The translations under genes were made by a program, and so were the position numbers. From Carallia brachiata (taxonomy: Eukaryota > Streptophyta > Magnoliopsida > Malpighiales > Rhizophoraceae), in assembly GCA_021464245.1 (NCBI GenBank), contig JADCRB010000019.1, positions 496,001-560,000 of the forward strand: a DNA stretch of 64,000 bases, read 5' to 3'. The notes below the pieces were generated by a model. The model saw nothing but the letters and a program-made list of their open reading frames with translations. It did not search any database and was not told the origin of the DNA. The first letter of the stretch is position 1. Each line of letters begins with the position of its first letter. Positions 12,244-25,408 of the stretch are shown here, piece after piece.

Positions 12244-14011
12244 GATATCTGATTTGTTTTTGGGTTCCAAACACAAACAACTTGGAAGGTGAAAAATATA
12301 AGTTCCAACATTTTTTTCCCTTTTTTTTTTCCAAAAAAGATTAATTATTTTAAGAGCAGTGCATTTCTTAGCATGAATACTAATGATACATCTGGCCTTA
12401 AGGGTTTGTTTTTCAAAAATTTTAGCATGATTGAAGATGAAGTGTCTAAAAATGAGGAGCTTCAATGTTGGTCAGTCACCATTAGGGAATAAAAAAGTCT
12501 CCATTATGGAAAGATAGATAGAAGACGTTGAACCTGCATGAAGACTTGGAAAAGTAATGAAAAGTCAGTGAGTGATCTTCTGATTGTTTTGTTTGAAGTT
12601 AAGTGGTTTATGATGATTTGATTTTTTATTGTCCTTTTCTTTGTCTATTGGTAGGTAGTCATCGGAAACAAGATTGGTAAGATGTAAAATTAAATGCTCT
12701 TACTCTTGGCACAAGATGCCCAACAAACCCTAAAGTCAACATGCTGTAGCTCCTTGCAACTAGCATGGATTATGATCGAACAAGTTTATTGTTAAAATGT
12801 CCTCCCACGGTAATAGGGTCTGGGGACTTAGATATTATCAAGCCTTCATTTGTGGATAGGTAATGAAAGAGAATAACTTTTTGCATTATACCAAGTTGAA
12901 TATATTCATTTTCTTTCTAATTTTTATTACTAATTTCTCATGAGTTGCATAACATGAAATATCACACATGTTTCTTTTGAACTAATTGAAAACCCAATAA
13001 TATTATGTACAACTAGCAATATTTGTTGAAGAAAAGCAATAATAATCATATTAAAAAATGGATTATAGTAACATGAGCCCATCTATTTGAGCTATTTAAG
13101 TTGTATAGGAATTTACCAGGATTGAAGTATCTATTTGAGCTCATCAGCGATTACTAATTTTCTTTTTTGTTTCTTTTGCGTGCCCAATTATCAGAACCAT
13201 AGGTATAGAGGTATTATCAATTAGCAGCTAAAAGATCAAGTACTTCCCTTCAATGGTGGTACGACAACAAAGAAGATGGGGGAGTTTACCCTTATTATCA
13301 GAGTCATATTTTTAGTAACTAATTGTGACAATTGCCAAAATTGTAGATGATTAAACAACAAACTGCTATAATTATTAAACCATTAACTTTGCAATTCCCA
13401 AAATTAGGTTGTCCCTATTTTACTTTGAGGCAATCATTATTTTTTTCATATATAACTCATAATTGCCAGAATTATTATTGTCTATACAATTAATTGAGTT
13501 AATAACACACAATTAAGGTTATTTAACTACCCTACACGAATACTAAGCAATATGAAAGCAATAAACCTACACCAAAAATAGAGAATGTTGTCAAATATTC
13601 AGCAACATAGGTTGTGAGTCAAATATTTAGATGCTTTTAATTTCTTAAAATCACTATAATTGCACATGAAAAACATTGCAGTTTGTATGGATTAATTTTA
13701 TTCAGTTATTATTTAATGCAAATAATTATCAAAAGGAAAGTCTAAAATTGTAACATGATTATATTTTCATTTAGACAAATTAAGATCAAGAAGAAGAAGC
13801 AAATATTCAAACGATGAAAAGAGAGTGATTATAGTATAATTGTCATATCTTTAGATTTTTACATTTTCAATTGCATAACATTTTTTATTTTAATATTCAT
13901 TCATGTATGCAGTATAAAAGAAAGTCTGAGATTATAACATAATTATATTTTTTTGGTTTTTACATTTTCAATTGCATATGTATACAATATTATGAAATTA
14001 ATTTCTTCAAT

Positions 14012-14092
14012 TCAGTATATATGGGCTGCTAAATTGGCTCAAGACCCTCAAATGATTCTTGCCCTCCAAGCCTGTGGCAGAGACACCCTCAG
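14012..14092 (+). other. Exon-like island of unknown origin
   Basis: A short open stretch reads YIWAAKLAQDPQMILALQAC and continues GRDTLR, then meets a good donor-like site (CTCAG|GTATAA). An AG lies just upstream, preceded by T-rich DNA. Codon composition stands out from the AT-rich surroundings. I do not recognise the protein. It could be a relic exon or chance. Confidence 0.3.
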
Positions 14093-16234
14093 GTATAATT
14101 TCTAAACCTTCCTTAAAACAAAAGGAGATTTTTCTCATTTTCCTCTCAGGAGAAATCTCAAAATGTATTTTCAAAACCCTTATCTTCGGATAAGTGGACT
14201 ATTATAAACAAAAAGAATTTCATCAAACCCTTTTTGCTCTTACACACACACTCACATATATAAATCTTTTTGGTTTTGTCTTTATTAGTTGTTAATCATG
14301 TAAAGTCTCATGGTGACTAGGAGATTGGTAGTTAAGATGCCTATGATGTTCGTCGCTTAATAGTTTAATTTTTTTTTTATACTTTTGTTTGTTTATCTAT
14401 TTTATTGTTATTACTAGGATTCAGTCGGCGCTTCGCATGAGTTAAATATTTATTTTCATGTAATTTTAATCAATTTATTTTATCATAACTAATGCCATTT
14501 TTTAATATGTAACATTCAAATTTAATTTCAAGCAATCATTATTTCTCATACCATTAACTATTATTCATATATGGGTCAAAATAAAATGGGAAAGATTCAA
14601 TTAATCTGTAATTATAGGATAAAAAGTTTCAAATCCTATAATGGATATTGACTATAGAGATTTTATTGCTTTAATGTTTTCTTTTGTAAACATTTTTTTG
14701 CTTGTATTGTATCATAATATATAGCATTTAAATACGCTTAATCTGGCATTTAATATAGTTTAATATGACATTTAGTAAATGACATTGACTACAGAGATTG
14801 TGTTGTTGATTCTTCTTGGGATGCACGCTCTTTTAGCAATTTAATATGGTTAAAGATTCAATTTCAAATATAATCAAAATTATTTTTTAATATAATATTT
14901 TCTTTTTTTTTTTAAGTGTCTGAATTTATTTTTTATTGTCAGGTTTTTGTTTGTTGTTTGGAGTACTCTTGATATGTGCAAGTGGAAATCATAGTGATGG
15001 TGATGTAGATAATTGGGGATTCTTTTGATAAAAGCGCAAAGCTCCGTTTGAGGAAATTTTAGGTACAATCTTCTTTTTCCTTTTTTAGCTTATTGGATAT
15101 AATATTCTGAATCTAAGAAATTGCCAAAGCACAGACGTTCTTATTGATTGCTTGAAATTAGTAATAATAGTAATAATTGCTATTAAATTAGTACCAAAAT
15201 AGAAGATATTTTGAAAGCAGTATAATTGAATGTTCTCATGAAAAAAATTTAGAAGGAATATATATGACAGATATAGAAGGTGCACATGGGATTTGTAACA
15301 AAGTAATGCAAGGATAATAATATTATGAAATTCCAAAAAAAAAAAAAAATGGAGCCCTCTGTAAAAGTTATTAATACACACCTGTATTACATTCCAAACA
15401 TTAGTAGTAAATGTCATGGTTTTCCTTAAATCTCTTTCAACTTGACACGCTAGGGATGTGGTAATCAATCTACTAATTTTTATAGAAGCTCTGAATATTG
15501 TATGGCTCCAATGGTTTTCAAAAGGATTTTCTGTGAAGTAATTTTGAAACCAAGTTAGAAATTTAAGAAATCGTAGGAGGACAGCATAACATTGTCAATA
15601 TCATGTAAAGCTTATATAATTAAGGAAGGAACTTATCTGTTGGGGTAATCCATTGTTGTACATATAATTGAAAATGAAAATGGGTTCGACGTGGTTGTCA
15701 TCACTAGGGAACCATTAATTATGTCCTCTGCAGTGCCAAAAGAATCTTGCCCATGCGAGCTTGGATGTACAATTTCAACCACTAGGTTCATCAAAGAGTG
15801 CACAGTGACAATTTGGATACCAGATTCTTCCCAATGGACTTAAATATCAACAACCTAATAGGCTCAATTTATGGTTGCTTCTTCACATAGCTTTGATCCA
15901 TATCAGTCATAAAACAACATGCTTAAAAAGGCAAAATTGAGGAAAGAAATAGAAAGATCCTTTTTTTCAAAATTACAATGTCCATGGAAGTAATTGTGCA
16001 AAAGGTAAAAACGGAAGAAACGGAAAAGAGTAATTATTGAAAACATTCCAAATAAAGTAATTATTGACAATATTTAAAATGACAATTCATTTATAAAGGT
16101 AACTGAGTGCAAAAAATTAGGGAATAACAAAAGGTTAAAATAGAAAAATAGGATTGTTTGCCACGTGGCAGCTTAAATCAAGGAAAAGTTTTCTCTAAAC
16201 TTTTCTTTTATACTAATTAAATAGATTTTTATTA

Positions 16235-16735
16235 TATGAAGAAGTTTAAAGAAAATTGTCATATTTTTCTAGCTGCCACATGACAAATGATTCTTAATTA
16301 TTTCTTTTATTTTTTTTTGTATTTTCTTAAGTTGCATTCACTAACCTAAATGTCAAATTTGCTCTCGTTATTTGCTCAAAATAGCTTAACCTCTATCATT
16401 TACACTAGTCAAATTTCCTTGGTTTCATGTATTCCCAATTTCCTTTAGCCTTTTGCTTTACAAATAATACCATAAAATGAAAGCTTAGAGAAGGCTCTCT
16501 CTTTTTCTTAGCTGCCATATGGGTAAATAATCTTCAATGATCTTTATAACTATTTTCTATTTTCCTAAATTAGTTTTACTAACCTAAATTCTAAATTTGC
16601 TCTTCGTTATCAGCTCAACTTAACCTCAATACCATTATCACAAGTCAAAATTCCTTGGTTTCATATATTTCCAATCTCCTGTGCTTTTTGCTTGACGAAT
16701 AATACCATAAATGAGAAAATCCTGTTAAATTAAAA
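16235..16735. repeat. Two-copy tandem duplication, unit near 240 bp
   Basis: Blocks recur in order in two adjacent copies: AGCTGCCACATG / AGCTGCCATATG, then TTACTAACCTAAAT, TCAAATTTCCTTGGTTTCAT and AATAATACCATAAA. Copies have diverged by many substitutions. No coding sense. Confidence 0.55.
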
Positions 16736-16795
16736 ACTTATCATAAAAGCCTTTCCACTTAACCTATGCTAAAAATCTATTATTTTATAAAAGAT

Positions 16796-16977
16796 GTTGC
16801 TAACAACAGCTGTTTTTACCTTCTCTTTTACAGTCGCTAATACGTGGTGTTTGTTAATTGGCTATCAACAAGCTGAAAGTTTAATATGTTACAAATTTGT
16901 CATTAAGAAGTGCATATGTGTTGATTTTTGATCGGTGATTGTAAAAGAGAAAGTAAAAGTGACTGTCGGTAGCAAAC
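16796..16977. mobile_element. Foldback MITE with long terminal inverted repeats
   Basis: The left arm GTTGCTAACAACAGCTG continues into TTTTTACCTTCTCTTTTACAG. The reverse complement of the right arm, GTTTGCTACCGACAGTCAC, continues into TTTTACTTTCTCTTTTACAA. Arms of about 45 bp enclose about 90 bp. No clear target-site repeat was found. Confidence 0.55.
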
Positions 16978-17174
16978 TCCGTTTATAAATAATACCATAA
17001 ATGAGAAAATTCAGTTACAATTAAAAAATTATAATAAAGGCCAAATGCATAAAATGCAATAATTGATATTTCCATTGATTCTAGCTAAATAATTAATTTA
17101 TGGTCAAAATTTTCTCGCTATAAAACAATGATAATCTCAACCAAAAAAAAAAAACAATGATAATGAACAATACA

Positions 17175-17590
17175 TTACTAATTGGCTAGTGAATGTGAGG
17201 CCCCAATTCTTCATTGGAGGGGACATTAAAGGCCTCTGCCCTTCCATCCATTGGATTGATAGAGAGAGGGCAGAGCTTTTAGTTTTTTCATGCTGTCAAT
17301 CAGTTAAATAAGAAAAATAGATGGCGAATACTTGATTGAATTGATTAAGTCATGCAGTCACAAGGTTCAAGTGTGCCGGTCTGTTAAGATGCCTGAGCCA
17401 TATGCATCAATGAACTTCTAGTTGGCACCTATCCAAGTGATAATGATAAAGGGCTCTACCGCGACCTTCTTTTGAATTCTCAAAACTTCGGTGGCTCCAT
17501 CCCTGCAAAGATAGAGAACCTATCGCTATCTAAGTCGTGCTACTGGGAGCCTTGGAGAAGTTGGAATAAGAGAGCACTCATCTTAGAATG
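17175..17590 (+). pseudogene. Degenerate fragment of a leucine-rich-repeat receptor-like protein
   Basis: Near 17230-17290 one frame reads HWIDRERAELLVFS, similar to the cysteine-capped start of receptor-like proteins (CIDREREALLxF), with the cysteine changed. Near 17475-17530 a second frame reads LNSQNFGGSIPAKIENLSL, a good LRR unit of the form LxxNxFxGSIPxxIxNLxxL. Frames are not joined and stops intervene. If right, this is a small relic of a defence or developmental receptor gene with most of its repeats deleted. Both matches are short. Confidence 0.4.
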
Positions 17591-17719
17591 GCCTTATTAC
17601 TTTGATGTTTTCAGCAGTTTTTAACATTCATAATATTATTCATTAAATTTAAAAGGAATAGAACATTCCTGTAACTTTTTGGGTATACAAAATACCCCAT
17701 CTATCATTCCAATGTTGCC

Positions 17720-19235
17720 TTTTTTTTTCCAATTTCCTTTTTTTTTAAACAGCAAATGGAATTTTATTAAAAGCATCCTGAAAAATCAAGGACACACAAA
17801 AATGAGTATATACAAATCCTTACAAGACACCTATTTTGCTGAAAAACAAACCACTGCATCTAACCTCATATGCATCAGTGAAAGGAAAATCCTCATCAGA
17901 TGGCAAACAAAAACCACTGCACACCCATGTGCCCATTTAGAAGTTAAAAGAAAACAAAATGACCTAAAACAAGACTCACCCACATGTGTAGCATGCCGAG
18001 CCCTGCCAAAATTATGACCCAAAAACTGCTAAGCCAAGGGCAAGGTTCAATAGCCATCCTTTTGCATCAAAGTCAGTTAAATCCAATAATTACCATATCA
18101 GAAAAAAATAGTACTTCCAAGAGTGTTGAGACAAAATGTCAATTAGTTGTTGCAGTCATTCTAAAAAATCATCGCCTCTATGTACAACCATCTTAGCCAA
18201 TCCATCAGCTAACATATTAGATTTTCTCCTATGGAACACAAATTCAATATCTTTATTGATAAGCCTCATTATTTCATGGAACTTATCCCATAACTTGCAC
18301 GGTCTATTATGAGAATTGTTCATCCATGATATAGCCACAGTCAAGTCACTTTCTATAACGAGTTTCCTCCCCTTGGCTTCACTCCATTCTCGCCGCAACT
18401 TCATTACTATTCTTATAATTTTAAATTCAACTTTATTGGGAAAAAGTACTCCAATTGACATAAAACATACACAAAGAATTACCCCATTATTGCCCTTGAG
18501 AACCCCACCAACGCTGGCCAGATGGATCCCAAAATTGATCCTTCGGTATTAAACTTGAAATGGCCTCTTGGAGGAGGCATCCACTGTCCAGGGCAACTAT
18601 AAGCCACAACACTACTAAGAACTGTAATGTTGTTAATGTTAAGTAAAAAAATCATTTGTAAAGTAGGAGAAGCCCTCTCATTTATCCTTAAACCACCATA
18701 ATAGTTGCATTATGATAACATCACATATCTTTTCTACTGAAAATTCATTTTCTTCAAAAATCAAAGCATTGCGTGCAATCCAAATAGACCAAATAATAGC
18801 GAAAAAAACCTACCTGCCAAATCTTTTTGGAGACTAACCCCTTACCAAGAGCTTCCAGAGAACTCCAAAGTGAGTGGATAGAATGATTAATTGCCCAACT
18901 CATCTCCCACTATTGTATATAAAAAGTCCAAACCATCAAGAATGCTTACAATGTAAAAATAAATGCAAAATTGACTCTGATACTAGATTGCAAACCGAGC
19001 AAATGAAGGATGAGAGATTGTTACCTATAAGTTGATTAAGTCTTTCTCTTACCAATACTTTTTCCCACAATAATTACTAGCATAGCAATTCTACTTTTGG
19101 TGGTACCAGTCCTTGCCAAATTCTTGACCATTGAGGATGTAGTAATCCTTGATTATCCTTAATCAACGTGCAAAAGGATTTGACTGTAAAATCACCATTA
19201 GTAACTCTTTTTTAGACAAGCTTATCGGTGCACTC
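17720..19235 (-). pseudogene. 3' part of a LINE (non-LTR retrotransposon): zf-RVT and RNase H relic
   Basis: Reading the minus strand from 19235 down: GDFTVKSF and IWQGLVPPKVE, then CSVCNLVSESILHLFLHC, which is the zinc-binding reverse transcriptase domain (zf-RVT) of plant LINEs. Then ARNALIFEENEF near 18770. Then an RNase H-like domain with FKFNTEGS near 18545 and VIESDLTVAISW, FHRRKSNMLADGLAK in the 101-codon frame at 18461-18156. A T-run near 17720-17748 is the complement of the LINE poly(A) tail. Several stops and frameshifts break the frame. The upstream part is missing; the copia element at 19437 lies beyond. Confidence 0.75.
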
Positions 19236-19436
19236 CTTTATAAGTGTAATTGATTCGATGGTCTGCTCACATTATTAGAATTGCTAAGATTTCCAAGCAA
19301 AAGTGGGCATTTTCTCCAATTTCCTTGAAATGTTTTATTCTTTTTCCCAAATTTTTTGTTCTTCCTATCATCTCCATTGCCTTTCCTTTTTCTATTCACA
19401 AAAGAAATGCATCGCTTCTATTTTTCAATCAAGTTT

Positions 19437-19783
19437 TGTTAATGCCAATTGAGACTTTTGTTAAAGATTTTTGGAAGCTACATTAGTTTAAAGAAAAACA
19501 ATACAAGTTGTGTATAAGAAGAAGCTAGAAAGAAGCTGTAAAGTGACAGCAATGTTTTGATGTAAATGGAATCTCTTGGTTTAATAGTTTTTTATATTAT
19601 CATGTTAGTAAAAGTCAAAGTGTGATAATTAAGATTAGAGACTTAACTTGTGAAAATAATATGAGTGTCCTATAGGAAGCTATTTTGTTGGAATGAAAAA
19701 TATCTCACTCTTCTCTGCAATCATTTTTGCTCTGTCTTCGTCTGCAACTTTAGGTTACTTTCTTTACATTTTAAGCTCTTACA
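19437..19783 (+). repeat. 5' LTR of the copia element
   Basis: 347 bp, starting TG and ending CA. It matches the 3' LTR along its length but differs at many scattered bases and lacks a short segment (about 20-30 bp near the TTTACAAAAGGACATTTG block of the other), pointing to an old insertion. Confidence 0.9.
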
Positions 19784-19797
19784 AATGGTATCAAAAC
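19784..19797 (+). promoter_or_regulatory. Primer binding site of the copia element
   Basis: AATGGTATCAAAAC directly follows the 5' LTR. It agrees with the usual TGGTATCAGAGC, complementary to the 3' end of initiator tRNA-Met, apart from two changed bases near the end. Confidence 0.75.
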
Positions 19798-19986
19798 TTT
19801 TATGTTCTTAAAGGGACCAAAGAAACCAGAAAATAGTGAGGGTGAACCACAAAAAAGAGAATAGAACACAATAGAAGTGAGGTTGCAACAGAAAAGAAAA
19901 AATTAGTGAAATGAGAGTTTTTAAAGAGAATTTTTTGAGTGAAAACAAGAGTAAAACACGAAAGAAAGTGAGAGAGAGTTGAGATC

Positions 19987-20800
19987 ATGGCTTTTAGCAG
20001 TGAGAACCTCTCAGCACCACCAATATTCACTAGTTCCAACTATTATTTGTGGTCAAGGAAGATGAAGACTTTTTTAAAGGCTCATGATTGGTGGGAAGTG
20101 GTTGGAAACTAGTAGAGTTCCACCTCCTTTTCTAGAAAATCTTTCCCCAATTAAGATCAAACATCACAAGGAAGAAAGTGCTAAAAGTTTAAAGCATTGA
20201 CCTACATACACTCAGCTTTTTCTGATGTAATATTTGTTAGGATATTAGCCTACGAGACTGCAAAAGATTCATAGGACAAACTCAAAGAAGAGTTTTATAG
20301 AAGTGATAAAATAAGGAAATATAGCTACTTAATCTAAAGAGGGAATTTGAGATGTTGAGAATGAAGGACATAGATTCTCTCAAAGATTATGCTTCAAAAT
20401 TACAACAACTAGTAAACCAGATAAGGTTTTTGGAAGAAGATATTACAAATCAAAGGGTGTTTGAAAAAGTTTTGGTGAGTTTGCTAGAAAAATTTGAAGC
20501 AAAGATTTCATATTTAAAGAATTCTAAAGTTCTTAGCAAGATTAGTTTATTATAATTTTTAGGAGCTCTTGAAGCTCGGGAGAAAAAAAGAATTATGAGA
20601 GGATAAAGTGGTGGAGAAGCTGCTCTAGTTACTAAGATAAAAAGCAAACCTCAAGCTACTAAAGAAACTAAAAAACCAACTGTTGAGCAGACTAGTAAAG
20701 ACAAGCAACAATAATTAAATAAAAACATAGAAAAGTGGGGCAAGTTTTGTTTATACCCTATATGTAAACAAAACTAACCATGGTGGAGAAGATTGCTATT
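19987..20800 (+). pseudogene. copia gag relic
   Basis: The ATG at 19987 opens a frame reading MAFSSENLSAPPIFTSSNYY then LWSRKMKTFLKAHDWW, the start of a copia-type gag (nucleocapsid precursor). It stops at 20110. The later part is in another frame at 20352-20555 (LKDYASKLQQLVNQIRFL...FEKVLVSLLEKF), typical of the UBN2-type gag core. The zinc knuckle expected near 20830 is barely visible. At least two frame breaks. Confidence 0.75.
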
Positions 20801-20929
20801 GGAAAATAAAGGTCCAATGATTGTTTTGTGTTATATTTGGTCACATTGAGAAATATTGCAAAAAGAAGCAAATTTGACTAAAGGAGAAATGAAGAAGGAA
20901 TAGCTGTTTGTCACATTATTGGTGAATGG

Positions 20930-21820
20930 AACTGAGAAAAGTGAAGCCTGGTACTTGGATAGTGGTTGTACACACCATATGAAAAACAATGCTGACCGTT
21001 TTAGTGAGCTTAAGGCCCTTTACTTGAGTCGTTAAAATTGGGAATGGAGGAAAAGTTTTTGTAAAAAGGAAAGGCACCATGGCAATCAACACTTCTTCAG
21101 GTATTCATTCAATCTTTGATGTGTTGTTAGTTTCTGATTTGGACCAAAACCTATTAAGTGTAGGTCAAATGATGCAAAAGGGTTATACCCTATTATTCAG
21201 AAATGACTATTACTAATTCTTTGACCCTCAAGGAATAGAAATCATTAATAATAAGAGATTTTTCATGAATTTGAAAGAATTTGAAATGACAAAATGTAAA
21301 AGTAGAAGAGTTGCAAAGATTTTAGATTATGGTGCAAAATATTTGGTCATCACAACACCAAATCAATTCAGAAAGCACCAAGGCAATGTTTAGTGCATGA
21401 TTTGCCTAATGTTGAGTTGTTTGCAAGTGTTTGTGAGGGTTGTGAATTGGCAAGCAACGCATGTTGCTATTCCCTATTTTTGGTGTCTAGAGAGCTAGTG
21501 AGAGATTGCAGTTAGTCCACTCAAATGCGTGTGGATGTATGCAAGTTGAGTCACACAATAGAAGCAAGTTTTTTTGCTTTTCATAAATGACTACTCAACA
21601 ATGATATGGTATACTTTATAAAGTAGAAGTTTGAAGTTTTTGAACACTTAAAAAAATTTAAAGCTTTTATTGAAACTCAAAGTGGGTTCAGTTGTGAAGA
21701 CCTCGAGAACAAACGATGGGAAGGAGTTTGTATCTAATGAATTTATCAAGTTTTGTGAAGAGTTGGGGGTCAAGCATCAGTTGACAATTTGTTATTCACT
21801 ACAACAGAATTTGTTGTAGA
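20930..21820 (+). pseudogene. copia protease and integrase relic
   Basis: WYLDSGCTHHM (about 20949-20981) is the conserved protease active-site region with its DSG triad. A GAG-pre-integrase-like stretch with HHNT and later CEGC follows near 21350-21450, and the integrase core begins near 21500 (QLVHSNACG). Acidic catalytic residues are only partly traceable because of stops and shifts. Confidence 0.65.
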
Positions 21821-22319
21821 AAGAAAATATATATCAGTATTAGAGATGGCTAGGTGCTCGATTTTTGAAAAAAAGCCACCAAAGTCATTCTAGGTGGAGG
21901 CAGTAAAATTGTAGTTTACTTGTATAACAAGCTTCCTACGACAATAGTGCAGGGCAAGACTTCAATTAAAGTATGAAGTGACATTAAGCCATCAGTGAGG
22001 GATTTTAGAGTTTTTGGCTCTCTATGCTACACATATGTGCTAGATGTGAAAGAAAGAAGTTAGATAAGAAATTGAGAAAGGAATTTTAGTGGGCTATAGC
22101 TCAAAATCTAAAGGCTACAAAGTTTATAATATTGCTTCTGTAAAAGTTTTGGTTAGTAGAGACCTAAAAATTGATGAACAAGTTTACTAGGACTAGATTG
22201 AGCCTTAATCTCAAAAGCAAGAGCCAATAGAGATAGTCAAGATTGAAGAATTAGATGTAGAAAAGAGAATATTGATGTTTTACCTGCCATGGCACAAAAA
22301 CATTGGAGGATGTCTATGA

Positions 22320-23850
22320 GAGATACAATAAAATAGTTGTGGAGCCAAATCCATTCAAAGAAGATCACAAGTTTAAAGTGTGGAATGATGCAATGCAGGA
22401 TGAGCTTTTATGGATTGAAAAAAACCAGCCATGGAAGCTAGTTGAGAAACCTGCAAACAAACAAGTGATGGGGGTAAAATGAGTATTTATAGTGAAATTG
22501 AATCCAGATGGTTCAGTGGACAAATATAAGGCTAGGCTTGTGGTGAAGGGTTATGCACAATAGCCAGGTCTCGATTACTTTGACACCTTTGTTCTTGTTG
22601 CCAAATTGGATATTATGAAATCCTAATAGCTATTGCTGCACAAATAAAATGGAGAATCAATGTCAAGTTAGCATTCCTTAATAGCATTCTAAAATAGGAG
22701 ATTTATGTAGCACAACCACAAGGATTTAAAGTGAAGGCCAGCGAAAGATATTGAATAAGTTGAACAAGGTCTTGTATGGCCTAAAACAAGTTCCTAGACT
22801 TTGGTATAGTAGAATAGATTCTTTCTTATATAGCAAGCGACTTAGGAGAGTGAAAGTGATGCTAATTTATACATTAAGAAGGATTCCAATAGAGGAATAT
22901 TGATACTGTCCCTATATATTGACGATTTGCTAGTTACAAGCATTAATGAAGAAGAGTTGAAGAAGTTCAATTTTGAGATGCAATCATAGTTTGAAATGTT
23001 AAAACTTAGGTTGCATAAGATACTTTATAGGATTGGAAGTTCATTAATCTGATGAAGGCATCTTTCTATGTCAAAAAATGTTAATGAAATTCAAAATGCA
23101 GCACTCCAAACCAGTAGCAACACCACTGGTATTGAATATAAAGCTAGGAAAGAAAGATAGAGTAGAGCTTGTAGATGCAACCAGCTATAGAAGTCTCACT
23201 GGAAGTTTGCTATATTTGACTACGACCAGACCAATCATGATGTTTGCAGCTAATTTACTCTCTAGATTCATGCAAAAGCCTAAAAACATTCATTATGAAG
23301 CAGCAAAAGGACCTTCTGGTACTTGAAAGGAACAAGTTAGTTTGGTATTTGGCATCAATCAACAACCGAGGGGAAACGTATTGGCTATGTGGACAATGAT
23401 TGGCCTGGGAATTTGAAAGATTCAAAGAGCACAACAAGTTATGTGCCTTTATTTGGCTCAGGAGCTTCTTCCTGGAATTAAAAAAAAAAAAAAAGAATGG
23501 TGGCACAATCTTCTACTGAAGCAAAATATGTGGCTGCAATAGCAACAACTAATCAAGCAATTTGAGTTAGAAAAATTTTGAAAGAACTTGGTTTGGAACA
23601 ACCAAAAGCTACAACAATTATGTGTGATAACAAATCAGCTATTAGTATAGTTGAAAATCTTGTACAACATAAAGAACAAGGCATATTAATGTAAAGTATC
23701 AATCAATAAAAGAAGCTGAGAAAAATGAAGAAGTAAAATTGAAGCATTGTAGGTCAGAAGAGCAAATGGCTGACATACTGACCAAGTCTTTCCCTAAAAA
23801 CAGATTTCAATTACTGAGAAAGAAGCTTGGAGTCACTAGCAAAAGTCTCG
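22320..23850 (+). pseudogene. copia reverse transcriptase and RNase H relic
   Basis: VFIVKLNPDGSVDKYKARLV followed by VKGYAQ (22480-22561) opens the reverse transcriptase. LYIDDLLV (about 22911-22934) holds the catalytic aspartates. RNase H follows with ATSYRSLTGSLLYLTTTRP in the 82-codon frame at 23078-23326, then QSSTEAKYVAAIATT near 23507-23550 and MADILTKSFPKNRF near 23768-23810. Stops at several former glutamine and tryptophan codons break it. Confidence 0.85.
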
Positions 23851-23858
23851 AGGAGGAG

Positions 23859-24226
23859 TGTTGATGCCAATTGAGAGTTTTGCTGAAGACTTTTAAAAGC
23901 CACCTTAGTTTAGAGAAGAAGAATGAAAGTGTGTATAAGAAGAAGTTAGAACGGAGCTATAAAATAACAACAATATTTGGTACAAATGGAATTATTGGGT
24001 TAATAGTTTTTGTTACCATATCAGTATAAATCAAAATGTAATGATTAAGATTAGAGACTTAACTTGTAGGTATTTACAAAAGGACATTTGTCTTATGTGA
24101 AAATAGTGTAAGTGTGCTATAAGAAACTCTTTTGTTGATGAAAAATATATGTCTTCTCTACAATCTTCTTTGCTCTCTTTTAATCTACAACTTTAGGTTC
24201 ATATCTCTACATTCCAAGCTTTTACA
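23859..24226 (+). repeat. 3' LTR of the copia element
   Basis: 368 bp, TG...CA, preceded by a purine-rich AGTCTCGAGGAGGAG tract that would serve as polypurine tract. Followed by the target repeat AGTTT. Confidence 0.9.
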
Positions 24227-24231
24227 AGTTT

Positions 24232-25408
24232 ATTCCATCGTTTACAAATTTTTACTTTAAAATTCCTTAGTTTTCATGCTCAATTATTTTATTCTTGGAG
24301 TTTCAAAACTTATTACACAAAATATGTACACTTCAAGGTGATTTTAATTATTTTGTTTGCTTACTTAAATACTTAAACTTATTTCTTGGGCAATTTCTAA
24401 ACACAATTTACTTGTTTATACATAAATGAATGTTGATTTGTGTTTAGTGATTATTCTTAACTTCCCTTTCTTTGTTTTTTCATTCAAAATTTTGTTTAAA
24501 AACTAACAAATCCAGGTTGGTTCAAATAATATAGGAAGCTCCTTATCCAAAGGAGATAGTCACGATCGTTGTCGTTGCAGAGAGCCTTACTGCGTAGTTG
24601 GAATTATATGCGGTACTCAAATTTCATTTTTTTTGGTATTTCTTCCTCCTAACTTTCAAGAAAGGAGCAATAGTTGATTACATGTTAAATTAGGTTTGAT
24701 GGGATGATTGCACGTTTTAGCTAATAAAAAGGAGCTATTGTTTGAAGTTGATCTCAAGTACAACAAAAGTTGCCTCAACCATGAAATTGTTGTCACACCA
24801 AAATAAGTTGTTAGTATATGTCCTACAAATATTATATATTGCCTGTGGTATATAAATGTGAAATGATTTAAAGTTTTGAGTTGATTACGCGGATACATTT
24901 TGTGAGACTTGTGTAAAGCACACAGTTTATCGAACGACATTCAACGGTTTATTTATATTTTATTTCAAATTTATTCAATGAAATTTTCACAATCTAATAG
25001 TTCATATTGTTGTGTGTCACTATGTGTCTCACTAAACATTGCCGATAAAAATTTTTTGAAAAAATTTTGCTTGCATCAGGTACAATGTGATAATCAATTC
25101 TCCTCTCACAGTTGATGGGCGGCCAATGAGTAGATATTGAATTTTTTTCTTACTAATGTACAACCAAATTACCAGTTTTCCATAGTTAATTACTTTCACT
25201 AAATCTTATGGTATATAAAAATTTATACAGTCTCTATAAAAGCAAATTGTTCTACATTGATCTATTTGCCAAATCCACATTGTGTTTTTTTTTTTTTTAA
25301 CAACATCCTCTCTGTCTCTGTCTCTGTCTCTGTCTCTGTCTCTGTCTCTATGCCATAAAAAAAATTATGAAAGAAAAAAGAAAGACAATTACATGAAAAC
25401 AAAGCAAA
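24232..25408. other. Intergenic DNA after the copia element
   Basis: No gene seen. Holds a TCTCTG hexanucleotide microsatellite at about 25309-25350. Confidence 0.55.
25309..25350. repeat. TCTCTG hexanucleotide microsatellite
   Basis: About seven units of TCTCTG, nearly perfect. Confidence 0.9.

Larger units (their letters stand above)
12253..17170. other. Gene-poor intergenic DNA with scattered repeats
   Basis: No complete gene. Named parts are an exon-like island at 14012-14092, a tandem duplication at 16235-16735 and a foldback MITE at 16796-16977. The 127-codon minus-strand frame at 15085-15468 is low complexity and hydrophobic, with no family likeness. Confidence 0.5.
19437..24226 (+). 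mobile_element. Ty1/copia LTR retrotransposon, complete outline, coding region decayed
   Basis: LTRs at 19437-19783 and 23859-24226 begin TGTT(A/G)ATGCCAATTGAGA and end TTACA. The flanking 5-bp direct repeat AGTTT is identical on both sides (19432-19436 and 24227-24231), so ends and insertion are secure. A TGGTATCAAAAC site right after the 5' LTR matches the initiator methionine tRNA primer site used by many copia elements. Domain order gag, protease, integrase, reverse transcriptase, RNase H is that of copia. Many stops and frameshifts make it inactive. Confidence 0.92.

Noticed and set aside
15085..15468. 127-codon minus-strand hydrophobic ORF
   Set aside because: AT-driven composition (F, I, L, Y, N), contains a homopolymer F run, no domain, no splice or promoter support.
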